Made by a program: the position numbers and the translations under genes. DNA of 64,000 nt from Hermatobates lingyangjiaoensis (Eukaryota > Arthropoda > Insecta > Hemiptera > Hermatobatidae): assembly GCA_026182355.1 (NCBI GenBank), contig JAPFBL010000231.1, forward strand, positions 1,097,261 to 1,161,260. Reading direction: 5' to 3'. Positions 34,578 to 44,453 of the stretch are shown here, one piece after another (position 1 is the stretch's first letter; each line of letters opens with the position of its first letter). The notes under the pieces were generated by a model that saw nothing but the letters and a program-made list of their open reading frames with translations, did not search any database and was not told the DNA's origin.

Positions 34578-34607
34578 TAGTGTGTGTGTGTGTGTGTGTG
34601 TGTGTGT
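34551..34607. repeat. Compound (TA)n(GT)n microsatellite
   Basis: About 28 bp of TA followed by about 28 bp of GT directly beside the foldback arm. Confidence 0.9.
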
Positions 34608-36258
34608 ATTGTGTGTAGGATATCTAACCAAAATTTGTCTTCTTAACTACAAGATATGTAAGCTATAATTAATACCATAAGATAACTGCAGACTCTGTCT
34701 GGAAGAGGTAGAATCCTTTGATCACATTCTATTTGAGTATCTTGGCAATCAGTTTAAAAATGACAAAGATTTTGTCCACCATGGCAAATTCAAAATGTCA
34801 AGGTGTTATTCACAGATCATAAAATCTAAAGTTCCGTAAAGACCAGGAAACTAAGAAACTGTGAGTTTGATGACACGTTACCATAGAATTTGCTATTACA
34901 TAGAAAAGAAAGTCAAGTAAGAAAAAACAAATCTCAATTTATTGTCAACAACTTTGATATTATTGTTATTTACTGTAAAGTTGAGTTGAATGTAGTTCAC
35001 TCCAGATTATTATTTCTGTGGCAGTTGTAGTGTTTTATTTGGTCATGAATTATATTTATAACTGTGAATTATATTATATAATATATTTATTATAGATATA
35101 ATGTTATTACTATATATACATATATAAACTTAATTATATATAGTCATATGTTATTGGTTTTTTTTTTCAATTTCAATTGGAGGAAAAATTGGATAAAAAA
35201 GAAAAAAAACCATATGATGTTTTCAAAAACAGCCATTTGTCTGATGGAAGATCATCAGCATAAAGACAAACAGTTCAAATTGCATCGTAATTAATCACAA
35301 TACTGACTGAAACCCCCGTTTGCAGGAGAATAAACAAACCAAATGACACCCCCTACTGTTTCTACCCAAGAGACAATTGTCTGGTCCAAAGAGCAAAACA
35401 TACGCCCAGTTACCATCTATACTCTGGAGCATTCGGAAAGACTTGTACAACAAAATTTATACAAATTTAGTTTACAACAATTAGAAATATATTAAAATCT
35501 GATGTAGCTTTCACTTATTTTTACTGTAAGTAAACATTTCAACCTTGTTGGCAATCAATTGAGTGTTTTTATTATTTATATGTAATTGTCTTTTAAACGT
35601 ATTATCAAACACTGTGATGAAGTATTATTGAACAAATAGATAATCTATTTAATGACTTTCTTAAATAAGTGTCTTTAAATATGTATGTGTGTCTATATAC
35701 ATTTCATCAATTGTAAAATACATTAGTACTAGAACAATGTTCTAGAATATGCTAGAACAATCTTACATATTAGTGAAGCTGAAACTTACCTAATAGTTAG
35801 CATTTTTGGTGTAATACCACTGATCCAATATTGTAAGTTAATGAAAGCAGTGCATTATGGGGGACTGAAATTTAAACCATAAGGAGATCCAAATATAGTA
35901 GGAAAAGTAAAAAAATATCACGGCTATAATTTAGCTATGTGTGTTACCTATTGAATAAACATGAGCCAAAGATTGGTAGAAAAGTAACAGTAGCACCACA
36001 GAGCTTATCTGTACAACGAGGAATATTTTTGGAAACAATATCAAAATGATCTGTAAAACAATGTGACTTAAAGAGATGCCACCTTTGGATCTACACAAAA
36101 CAAACAAACACATCATGCACGCATGCATCAGAAAAAAAATGTGTCCAGGGGACCTCCAATTACCCATAGGTCTGCCAAAATCTCCAAATGAATTTTCGTT
36201 CATGATAACTAACATACATTATAAATAGAGCAGTGAAAATGCTCATTCAAAAACGTTT
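34608..36258. other. AT-rich stretch with a repeat end and a hairpin
   Basis: At about 34975-35030 the minus strand carries the IR-A end motif (ATCTGGAGTGAACTACATTC, then ACTTTACAGTAAATAA). A stem TCATATG..CATATGA with T- and A-rich arms lies at about 35143-35219. No gene recognised. Confidence 0.45.
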
Positions 36259-36439
36259 AAGTGCTGATAAGCTCAACTATGCAGTAGTTCTAATTCATTG
36301 CTTAGTCTACAAGGCTTTCATTACCGGGCACAAACAGTTCATATTAATCAGGACTGGCCCGGTTAATAGGGAACTATGGTTAGAATACAATGCAACTCAC
36401 CTTACAAAATTATAGAGATTTTAGAATATTCATCTAGTC
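36259..36439 (+). repeat. 180-bp direct repeat, left copy
   Basis: Matches 37431-37614 with few differences: GTGCTGATAAGCTCAACTAT, then GGACTGGCCCGGTTAATAGG, then ATACAATGCAACTCACCTTA. The right copy has a 3-bp insertion (ATTATTAATC for ATTAATC). Confidence 0.9.
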
Positions 36440-36579
36440 CTGATTAATAAAATTTTTTTAAAAATCTAAGGTTTAAAAATTTTTTAAAACTACGTTTTTT
36501 TTTATTGATTAAACCGATCCCCTAGTGGGTGATAACGTCAGATGTTTACAGGCTTTTTGTTTGATCGGTGATTCTACAA

Positions 36580-36835
36580 ATTCTACACTGGGAGTCCGAA
36601 ATTTTGCCTAACTCAAGTGCTATTTGAGCAGGGGTCTTTAATGAGTACCTGATATCATACAGGCTCGGGACCGACGGCTTAACGTCCACTTCAAGGGACG
36701 ACGTACTCAGATTTACGAGTATTCACGTGCCTCGTATTCACGTGCCGAGTGAATAAATTGAGGGTCAAGTGGGGATCGAACCCCAGACTACCAGCCCATA
36801 GGCGAGTACGTTAACCACTGAGCTAACCTGGCCCC
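36580..36835 (-). mobile_element. tRNA-derived SINE, copy 2
   Basis: Same head (GGTTAGCTCAGTGGTTAACG, box B GGGGTTCGATCC) and body as the other two copies. It is 20 bp longer because the segment around TCACGTG / GTATTCACGTG is duplicated (about 36713-36743). Lies between the two 180-bp direct repeats. Confidence 0.88.
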
Positions 36836-37430
36836 TGGTAGCTACGTTACCTTGCATAGAAGCCTTAATTTCAAAGAAGTCTGACCTGGCTTCAATCATA
36901 GAAATTTTCTTGTATACCTGCCACTCCTGTCTGAAACCGGTATAATTACAAATGGCTAATTTCCCGAATGAAATGATAATTTATTTGGATTTTGATAAAT
37001 TATTATCAAAAATTTAATTCCTAACTAATCTGAATCAATTTGTTTTTCTTATAATCTTGCATACTCATATGTAATTTAGATTGGTTAGCGCTATGTATAG
37101 AAGGAAAGGCTGTGGATACTGTATTTTTTCTAATTTTTCCACCATGAAGCAATTTTTTATTTTTCTTTGTCTGCTTTTAAATATATTTAGTCTATAATCT
37201 CGACAACAATTCGCCACTCTTTCAGTGTGACTTAAATGCAGCTATAACTATTTCTGGAAGTTAATTTCATTAAATGAAATTACTTACAAAATAATGATTG
37301 TTATTGTATATCTCAGTCTCTATTAGGAGAAATTCTGATGCTTAATATGGTTAATAGATACTGTTGAAGCAGTGAATGTACTGCAGATATATTCCAAGGT
37401 TAATTACATTGTTGGCAGTTCACAGTGATG
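36836..37430. other. AT-rich interval between direct repeats
   Basis: Nothing recognised. Confidence 0.5.
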
Positions 37431-37614
37431 AAGTGCTGATAAGCTCAACTATGCAGTAGCTCTAATTCATTGCTTAGTCTACAAAGCTTTCATTACCGGG
37501 AACAAACAGTTCATATTATTAATCAGGACTGGCCCGGTTAATAGGGTCCCATGGTTAGAATACAATGCAACTCACCTTACAAAATTATAGGGGTTTTAAA
37601 ATATTCATTTAGTC
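37431..37614 (+). repeat. 180-bp direct repeat, right copy
   Basis: Partner of 36259-36439; about 990 bp lie between the two copies, including the SINE. The ends do not begin TG or finish CA, so these are not evident LTRs. Confidence 0.9.
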
Positions 37615-37797
37615 AAAAGCTAAATAATATTCCACATATCTGTTTATATATTTCCATGACAGTCCTTCCTTTAAACAAGTACGATTAAAATTACAATTCC
37701 ATCGTGTGAACTTATTTATAATTATTATATTTAATTTCCTCATGATTTTTACTTTAATGTAAGTCTGTTTGTTCTTTTCCAAAACAAACTTACAACA

Positions 37798-37831
37798 AAC
37801 AGCACTGAAGGCTTTCACCTTCAGTGCTGTT
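37798..37831. repeat. Perfect 14-bp hairpin
   Basis: AACAGCACTGAAGG, a 6-nt loop CTTTCA, then CCTTCAGTGCTGTT. The right arm and following TCTAGGGGCA resemble 53820-53855 (CACCTTCAGTG..TTCTAGAGGCA), so part of it is a dispersed repeat. Confidence 0.85.
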
Positions 37832-37890
37832 CTAGGGGCAGAAAGTTTGGCTCATTTACTATTTGGGACCCATTGTAGTAATGGGCGAGC

Positions 37891-38124
37891 TAAATTGGGA
37901 GTCCTAAATTTGTCTAACTCAAGTGTATTTAGAGTAGAGGGATGTTTAAACGAGTTCCTGACATCGTACAAGCTCGGGCCGTTCTTTAACATCCTCTCCG
38001 AAGGACGACAGGCTCAGATTTATTCATCTCCCAAGTGAATAAATTGAGAGCCAGAGTGGGTATCGAACCCCAGACCTACCAGTTCAAATGCGAGTACCTT
38101 AACCACTGAGCTAACCTGGCTCCT
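37891..38124 (-). mobile_element. tRNA-derived SINE, copy 3
   Basis: Head GGAGCCAGGTTAGCTCAGTG and box B GGGGTTCGATACC on the minus strand. The head could fold like a tRNA, with GAGCCAG pairing with CTGGCTC. The body matches the other copies (GTCGTCCTTCGGAGAGGATG, CCCGAGCTTGTACGATGTC). It directly abuts the end of an IR-A copy at 38125. Confidence 0.88.
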
Positions 38125-38905
38125 AGTTTTCTATAAGTAAAGTATAGTGATCGTGAAAAAATCCAATCTTCAGATTTTGAAGGATATACATGTTTTGTAG
38201 GCCACAAAAATCCTTTTATAACGTCTTTTCGATGATGTCCGTGTGTACGTGCCGAAAATATTATATACAAGCTACAGTCCTCAACATTCGATGGATCAAA
38301 TTAATATTTTACATAAAAAAGTGGTTAATAACTCCTATTTTTCTCTCATTTTTAGGGGGAAAATAACCCCTATCAAGCAAGTAATTCCTACCGCATATAC
38401 ACTAAACTTAGTGTAAATTAACCCTATTGTTTGAGGGTAAGTAATCATGTTGAGAAAGTCACTTTTTTGGACAAAACGTGTTTTTAAACATTTTTTTTCC
38501 TAAACTGTTAATTAAGAGTTTTAAAATTTTGCCATTATCTCCGAAGTAACAAAATCAATAATTGAAAAACATCCTCAGATTTTTAAAACAACTAAAAAAA
38601 AAATTCAATAAAATGTAAAAATTTTGACTTATCATTCAGTCTGAAAGCTCGTGAGGAAGAGAAGACCATACCGTTCGATGAATCAAAAAATAAAACATTA
38701 TGTGGATGATGTTCTAGATAATTCTTGTAGATAATGTTGTAGATAATTCTTTTCAAAATTTAACTAACGAAATAGATGATATCATACGTTTTATCTTTTC
38801 AGAAAATGTTTTTTTACGTTAAACGGCTAATCAAAGTACAATGAAATTTTGCCAAAAAATTGAAAAGAAAATTAGCAATATACAATAATAGTTCAAAAAA
38901 TTTCA
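38125..38905 (-). repeat. Interspersed repeat family IR-A, minus copy
   Basis: Reverse complement is colinear with 49700-50430: TTTTTTGGCAAAATTTCATT, GCCGTTTAACG, AAGTCAAAATTTTTACATTT, AAAAAAGTGACTTTC, then TTGATCCATCGAATG, ACGGACATCATCGAAAAGAC and TCACTATACTTTACTTATAG. It has an extra block (about 38330-38440, TAACCCCTAT and related words) and lacks the microsatellite at the usual place, keeping only ACACACGGAC. Confidence 0.8.
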
Positions 38906-39640
38906 ATTACTAAAAAGAATAATAAAGCTATAAAAACTGACTATTCATCATGGACGTTTGTCGAATTTGTTTACATTTATTTACTTTGACTTTGAAAATG
39001 TTTAGATGAAATAAAATTTATATCTGGAGGTTTTTTAACAAAATTTGAATTCAAGCCATCATTTATTTTTTGACAAAAATATATTCAAGTTATTTATATC
39101 CATTCAAGTTATGTAGTTTTTTTTTAGACCATCTTTTTACGCTACATTTTTGTTCCGGAGGGAGGGGAATTAAGCTAGCTTAACTTTTAAACTATTATAT
39201 TAAATACCTCGATTAAACTAACAATTAAACTATTAAACTACAACTGCTGTTTCAAGTAATAGTCTATTAATTTAGTTATGGAAGAATAAATTCTGTTTAT
39301 TAACTAAATTATACTAAACCTTTTAATTAAAGTGTAAAAGTAAGCAGAATTATTCTTTACTGAAGCTGTTTTGATATATTGTCGTGTACCTGAATTGTCA
39401 AATCATACCACGAATCTTTACTGAAGCTGCATTCAAGTTGTTAAGACACAAAATCTGATAACAATGTGCTCATTTAAATATACTAAATTACAATCTAAGT
39501 AACTTGGGTTTCTCCAGAACCCTTGCATGTAGAAGTAGGTAAAGGAGATTCAGAATTTTATCTCAAAGAATAAAGATGGACGCCAAAATGTAATCAATCA
39601 TGCATTAGGGCATTCATTAGTTTTGGAAAAGAATAATAGG
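38906..39640. other. AT-rich non-coding stretch
   Basis: Nothing recognised. Confidence 0.5.
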
Positions 39641-39654
39641 GAATCTATATATAA

Positions 39655-39858
39655 GTGGAGACGAGATCGAAGGCGGTTAAGATAATCTCCATGGCCGATA
39701 CGACCTCTGAGGGCCAGCAGACTACGTATTCCCAGGGAGTCACGCAACCAATAATTTACCAGGGAATTGATTGTGTATTGACCAACTCCAATTATGACCC
39801 TCTTATTATTCTAGATATTATACCCAACATTAGCCATAAATTATTAACTGTAATATGA
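39655..39858 (+). other. Unidentified open frame of 67 codons
   Basis: A locally GC-richer island with a frame containing ISMADTTSEGQQTTYSQG and PIIYQGIDCVLTNSNYDP. An internal ATG at about 39691 follows GATAATCTCC. It could be the beginning of an unidentified transposon ORF, since it is preceded by TCTATATATAAGTGGAG, a Helitron-like start. No domain recognised and no continuation found downstream. Low weight. Confidence 0.25.
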
Positions 39859-39935
39859 ATAACAATAAACATAATTAGTTACATTAACATTCATATTATA
39901 TTGATAAAAGGATAAAAGTACCGTCCGTGAAATAG

Positions 39936-40027
39936 AAAAAAATTAAAATTTATGAGAACTCGGTCAGTTCTTCAGCGTAATGTCAACCTGAAGAACTGAC
40001 CAAGTCCTTATAAACTCTAATTTTATT
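39936..40027. repeat. Inverted repeat FB-5
   Basis: Imperfect arms of about 40 bp; the inner part GGTCAGTTCTTCAG / CTGAAGAACTGACC is perfect (14 bp), around a 12-nt spacer. Outer parts AAAATTTATGAGAACT / and the TTATAAACTC side are looser. Confidence 0.75.
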
Positions 40028-41160
40028 AATATTATGGAAAGCGTGTACATATATAAGTGTATGATAAAGAAAACATTTAAACATCTCCAAAGATTTTATG
40101 TGATTTGAAATTGTTAAAAATAGAAAATAAAGATTTATCAATGTATTGATAAATACTCCTGAACTGTAAACGGCATTAGTCACCAAAACCTGTACGAAAT
40201 GCAGTAGTATAATTTTTATTTTAAACATACAATGTGCAGATTTCAATTCATTGTCTTCTAAATTTTGTAAACATCCATTCAAATAAATTACTCTAATTTT
40301 GGGTGACTGGGAAATGGTACGTGTGAAGAATTGTTACATATTGCCCACCGTACTAGCCTGTCAGAGGTTAGCACGTCTTTTGTTCCTCTCTCTTCTGGAC
40401 TGTTCAATTAAAGTCGTAATATTCTTTAGTTTATCGATTTAATTTTCTCTTTCATCAAATCATCCTTTCATTAGTTATATTCATCTTTTCTGCACTCAAA
40501 GTTTGGATATTTTACAAAATTCATATACCTTGAATAAACGATCAATTATGTTTGCCTGAATATGATTGGTGCAGACCAGAAATTTGCAATCCCACTTATT
40601 CAAATACATTAGCAAACTCTGCATTCCCTGACTTTAAATTTCATGAATAATATTTAACAAAACTTTGTTCATTCAATCTGAAAATTCATTTCATTTTTAC
40701 CAAATCAAATTGCATTACATGAAAATTATTACATTTGTGGGGGAAAAAATGGATAATTTAGGAGCAGGAACGTTTGAATCCAGTTTAACCAATTTTTCAT
40801 TGCATCATTTTTTAGTAACTTAGTGGCAACTTCCAAATTTAGTTTTCTCCTCTTTGAGTTAGTAAAATAATTATTCCGTCTGAACTCTCTTATTGCCGTT
40901 ACAGAAAACTTTACTCATTTTCAACCTTACTATTCTATAAGAAGTTTAACTTTGACCAAACTTTTTGACAAATCTAAATCAATCATATATATCTTTAGAG
41001 TCTAGAAAAATTGCAAAAGTATGAATCTAAATTCATTTCAATGAAACTATACTTAGTATGGAATCCATGAGTAGCACTAACAATAGCATGGTAATTACAA
41101 TGTGCCATAAAAGCACTTTCGACCATCCTTGAGTTCTATATCACAATTAATATGTAGAAA
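40028..41160. other. AT-rich non-coding stretch
   Basis: Nothing recognised. Confidence 0.5.
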
Positions 41161-41164
41161 TATA

Positions 41165-41379
41165 TATTAGATATACATATATATAACAAGATTTCACATT
41201 AACACGTGAAATAACAATCAATTATCAAATCACAGTATGAAATGGGAAAAAAAGACTAAGATCTATCAACCGTAACAAGCGGCCGTCGTAAGTTGGGATT
41301 TCACTCTAACTTTAGACCGCTTGTTACGGTTGAAAGATCTTTTTTTCCCTATTTTATATTGTGGTTTGATCATTGATAT
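41165..41379. mobile_element. Foldback element FB-1, second copy
   Basis: Arms about 41225-41282 and 41317-41375 share ATCAACCGTAACAAGCGG / CCGCTTGTTACGGTTGA with the copy at 956-1173 but are imperfect (T runs and a shortened right arm). The outer palindrome TTTCACATTAACACGTGAAA is present on the left, after a TA-rich tract. The right end is cut off exactly where Helitron copy 2 begins (41380). Confidence 0.8.
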
Positions 41380-42698
41380 CAATATAAATAAACGAATGAT
41401 TTTGTCTGTACATTGCTAAGAACTGACTCATTTCAAGTTTTCTTTACGTTTCATACATTAGAAAAACCGAATCCACCCTTAGAAAAATTTCTTAGGGTTT
41501 GTCGGTTTGTCCAAAAAATTTTGTCACAAGTAAACTCAGCCACCAAAGGACATATCAAGCTGAAACTTTTACAGTAGATTTGTGTATGTCTAGCTACTTC
41601 TAAATTTACATAGAAGTGAAGTTATAGACGTTTAAAGCAAAAACGTTTGTCACAAGTAAACTCAGCCACCATGAGACATAGCGAGCGGAAACTTTGACTA
41701 GATTTTTGTATGCCTAACTTAAAATATAGGCACTGAATAGCTTGATAATTCAGTGCAGAAGCGAAGTTATGGACCTTTAAACTGTATTTTTCTAAGTGCA
41801 CAGACATGTGTATTTTGAAAATATACAGGTGTAGCAAGTATGTATTGTTAGTTGATTTTAATTTCATTTGAGCATATGAATATATTGCGTACTTGGCATC
41901 ATTGAAAAGGTATTTCCCACAGTTGAGGCTGTACTATCTATTCAGAATAAATAGTTTTGTGAACGAGCAATTCTCAACCCTTAATATGAACAGGTAGAGA
42001 AAATCAACAAACAAATTCTTAAGTTATTTCAAGCCGGGGAAAGAACTTACAAGTCAGTAAAGAGAGTGATTAGTGATGAGGAAGCAGTTCATTACCTAAC
42101 TGATTTCTTGACTCTGAATTTCTTTATCCTGGACAGCCCGCTCATGAGTAAAAACTTAAAGTAGGAGCACCAATCATGCTGCGATTTAGTAGCACTAATA
42201 AATTTCATGTTACGAAACGTGAGTGCTCCAAAACTATGCAACGGGACACGACTCTGAGTTTGTGCTCTGCACAGATATGCCATAGAGGCGTACATCATGA
42301 CTGAGTGTGGAATGAGAAGTCTGTGTGTATATCACGCATACCATTGATTCTGAGCCACTATCTGTTTGTGTTGAAACGATTGCAAAGTCCCGTCAGAGTC
42401 TATTGCGCAATGAGGTTAACTAAGTCACAAGGGGAAACTTTATCTAACGCAGGAATTCAAGTTAGCGAGATCAAGTTTTTCTGATATGGTCAACTGTAGT
42501 TTACTTGCTCAAGAGTCAGTGGTTCCATCTTTGTTCTTCCATGAACCTGAAGGACAGCTAATGTGGTATATACAGAGGCATTTGTTTAACACTGTACTAA
42601 TAATGGTATTTTCTACTATTCTATAACTCATAATGGTATTTTGGAATACCAAGTATAATAGAATTTTTGATTCCGTCAAAGACGGGTACGTCTGCTAG
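41380..42698 (+). mobile_element. Helitron, copy 2
   Basis: Starts TCAATATAAATAAACGAATG after an A and ends CTAG before a T. The hairpin CCGTC-AAA-GACGG is at 42673-42685, identical in sequence and spacing to copy 1. It is 205 bp longer than copy 1, with an extra internal part near 41700-41960. Contains the same broken helicase C-terminus (42075-42530). Confidence 0.88.
42075..42530 (+). pseudogene. Helitron helicase C-terminus, broken, copy 2
   Basis: Parallel to the relic in copy 1: VISDEEAVHYLT, FLTLNF, CNGTRL then a stop, CALHRYAIEAYIM, then degraded VYHAYH and LTQEFKLARSSFSDM. Shared stops (for example after CNGTRL) show that the damage predates duplication of the two copies, so both spread as non-autonomous elements. 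Confidence 0.78.
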
Positions 42699-42704
42699 TG
42701 TATG

Positions 42705-42760
42705 TATATATATAAAGATTTCACATAAACACGTGAAATAACAATGAATGATCAAACGAC
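42705..42760. repeat. Foldback FB-1, outer arm fragment
   Basis: TATATATAAAGATTTCACAT, AACACGTGAAATAACAAT and ATGATCAAAC match the outer left arm of FB-1; it starts 6 bp after the Helitron end. Confidence 0.7.
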
Positions 42761-44453
42761 AAAAAGAAAAAAATCTGCTCTCAATGAACTCATTATTACA
42801 AAACCCTTAACAACAACTGTCAAATGTACTCAAATAGCTAGGAATTTCTCTACATGGAAGGTAAAACTCAAAAATCCATGTAACAGATATTTTACTACGA
42901 CCCCTAGATTAATAATAATGATAAAACATCAAATTTTCCGTTCAAAGATTATAAATGTCTTCTAAATGAAAAAATAACTATCGCTACAAAAATGACAAAT
43001 GAAATAATTAAATTAATTACCAGGGTTAATATTAAATATTAATTAATTTTTTACTAGAGAGATAGACATTACAATACGATAGGTCACTAAATTAACAGCA
43101 AAAATGCAATTGCTTGCTAACTAGTATGTTTACTCATAGTAAAGTTGAGTGTAGGCTACTTCAGATTTTTTAAGTGCATTCGTCTTATTATGCTCTTATT
43201 TTTGTTAGAATAACTCGTATTATAATAATTTTATTAAGACTATCTAGATTATCTGTTTATAATGTTATAACATTAATAACTCTTAATTATTTCTTTTATC
43301 CTATAATAATAATAATGATTTTTCCTCTTCAGGATATAGTACATTTTAGAGTCAGAATTCAGATATAATGGATGCTAATACTTTAAAAAAAAATAACATC
43401 ATTAAAAATAATTTAAATAAACCAATTCAGAACATAAATCTTAAAATAAATATAAATAGATCAGGAATAATCTATACTTCAACTTACTTTAAGTATAAAC
43501 ATTACAAGAAGTAATGAACAATTAATTTTAATTAATTATTTGTTACATGTTGTCTTTATATTCTACTTAATATTGTGAAAGTGTAATCATCATATTTGAT
43601 TAGAAAACTCTTTTTAAAGCTTGGATGGTCTGTTTCTATTGAATGACTCTATTTCAATAATGAAATTAAACAGGTAATATAAGCATATATGATATTTCAA
43701 ATGAAATTGCTAATCTTTGACTCTTACAAGAAATTATAACTAGTTAGTTTGTTACACTGATTGAAAGGAATAATGAAATCACTGAATATAATGAAAGGAA
43801 TTAGTGATGTCAACTTATATTATTACTTACGTCACATACTACCAATAAGTCAAGTAGAATGACGTAATTAATTATTTTACTAATTAATGTTCATTATCAT
43901 TTGAGAGAAAGAATGATAATATAATTAATTAAAATTAAATATTATAAACAATTTCTTAATTTGAGTTTAAATTTTTGCAGTAGAGTTTAATTTAAATATT
44001 GAGAGTGGTTATGTAATTTTGTGCACCTCAATATTAAAATGGAATTGACTTAATTGGTAATTAGTTACTGATTATTATTCTAATTTTAAAAAAACTTGAT
44101 CAAATAAATCACCAACAGAAGAGTGAAATTTTTATAAGATTAAAGTAAACCAATTCGATAAGATCTATCGAAATAAATTAATAGGTTATTAGTTTACTAA
44201 GCCTTTCCAGTGTTATGTTGGACTTCACAGTCATCCAAAATTCATGCTTTTAGCATTAACTAGTAATATAATGGCAGAATTAAAAGTAGAATTTTTATCT
44301 TTTTCAAATATCCCGAGAATTTGTGTTTGTGTTATTATGATACGATTATCAATATATCTGTATAATTTTATAATGATATGTCAATTGCAGTGACGTGTTG
44401 ACTGAATCCAACACATATAAATACAAACAAATATAAACACATTTATACTGTAA
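42761..44453. other. AT-rich stretch with one repeat end
   Basis: At about 43128-43180 the minus strand carries the IR-A end motif (ATCTGAAGTAGCCTACACTC, then CTTTACTATGAGTAAACAT). No gene. Confidence 0.5.

Noticed and set aside
36259..37614. Small LTR retrotransposon with 180-bp LTRs
   Set aside because: Repeat ends lack TG and CA, no primer-binding site or polypurine tract was seen, and no target duplication is visible.
25630..38124. True tRNA genes on the minus strand at the three SINE heads
   Set aside because: Boxes A and B are present, but each head runs into the same SINE body, and stem pairing is poor except partly in copy 3.
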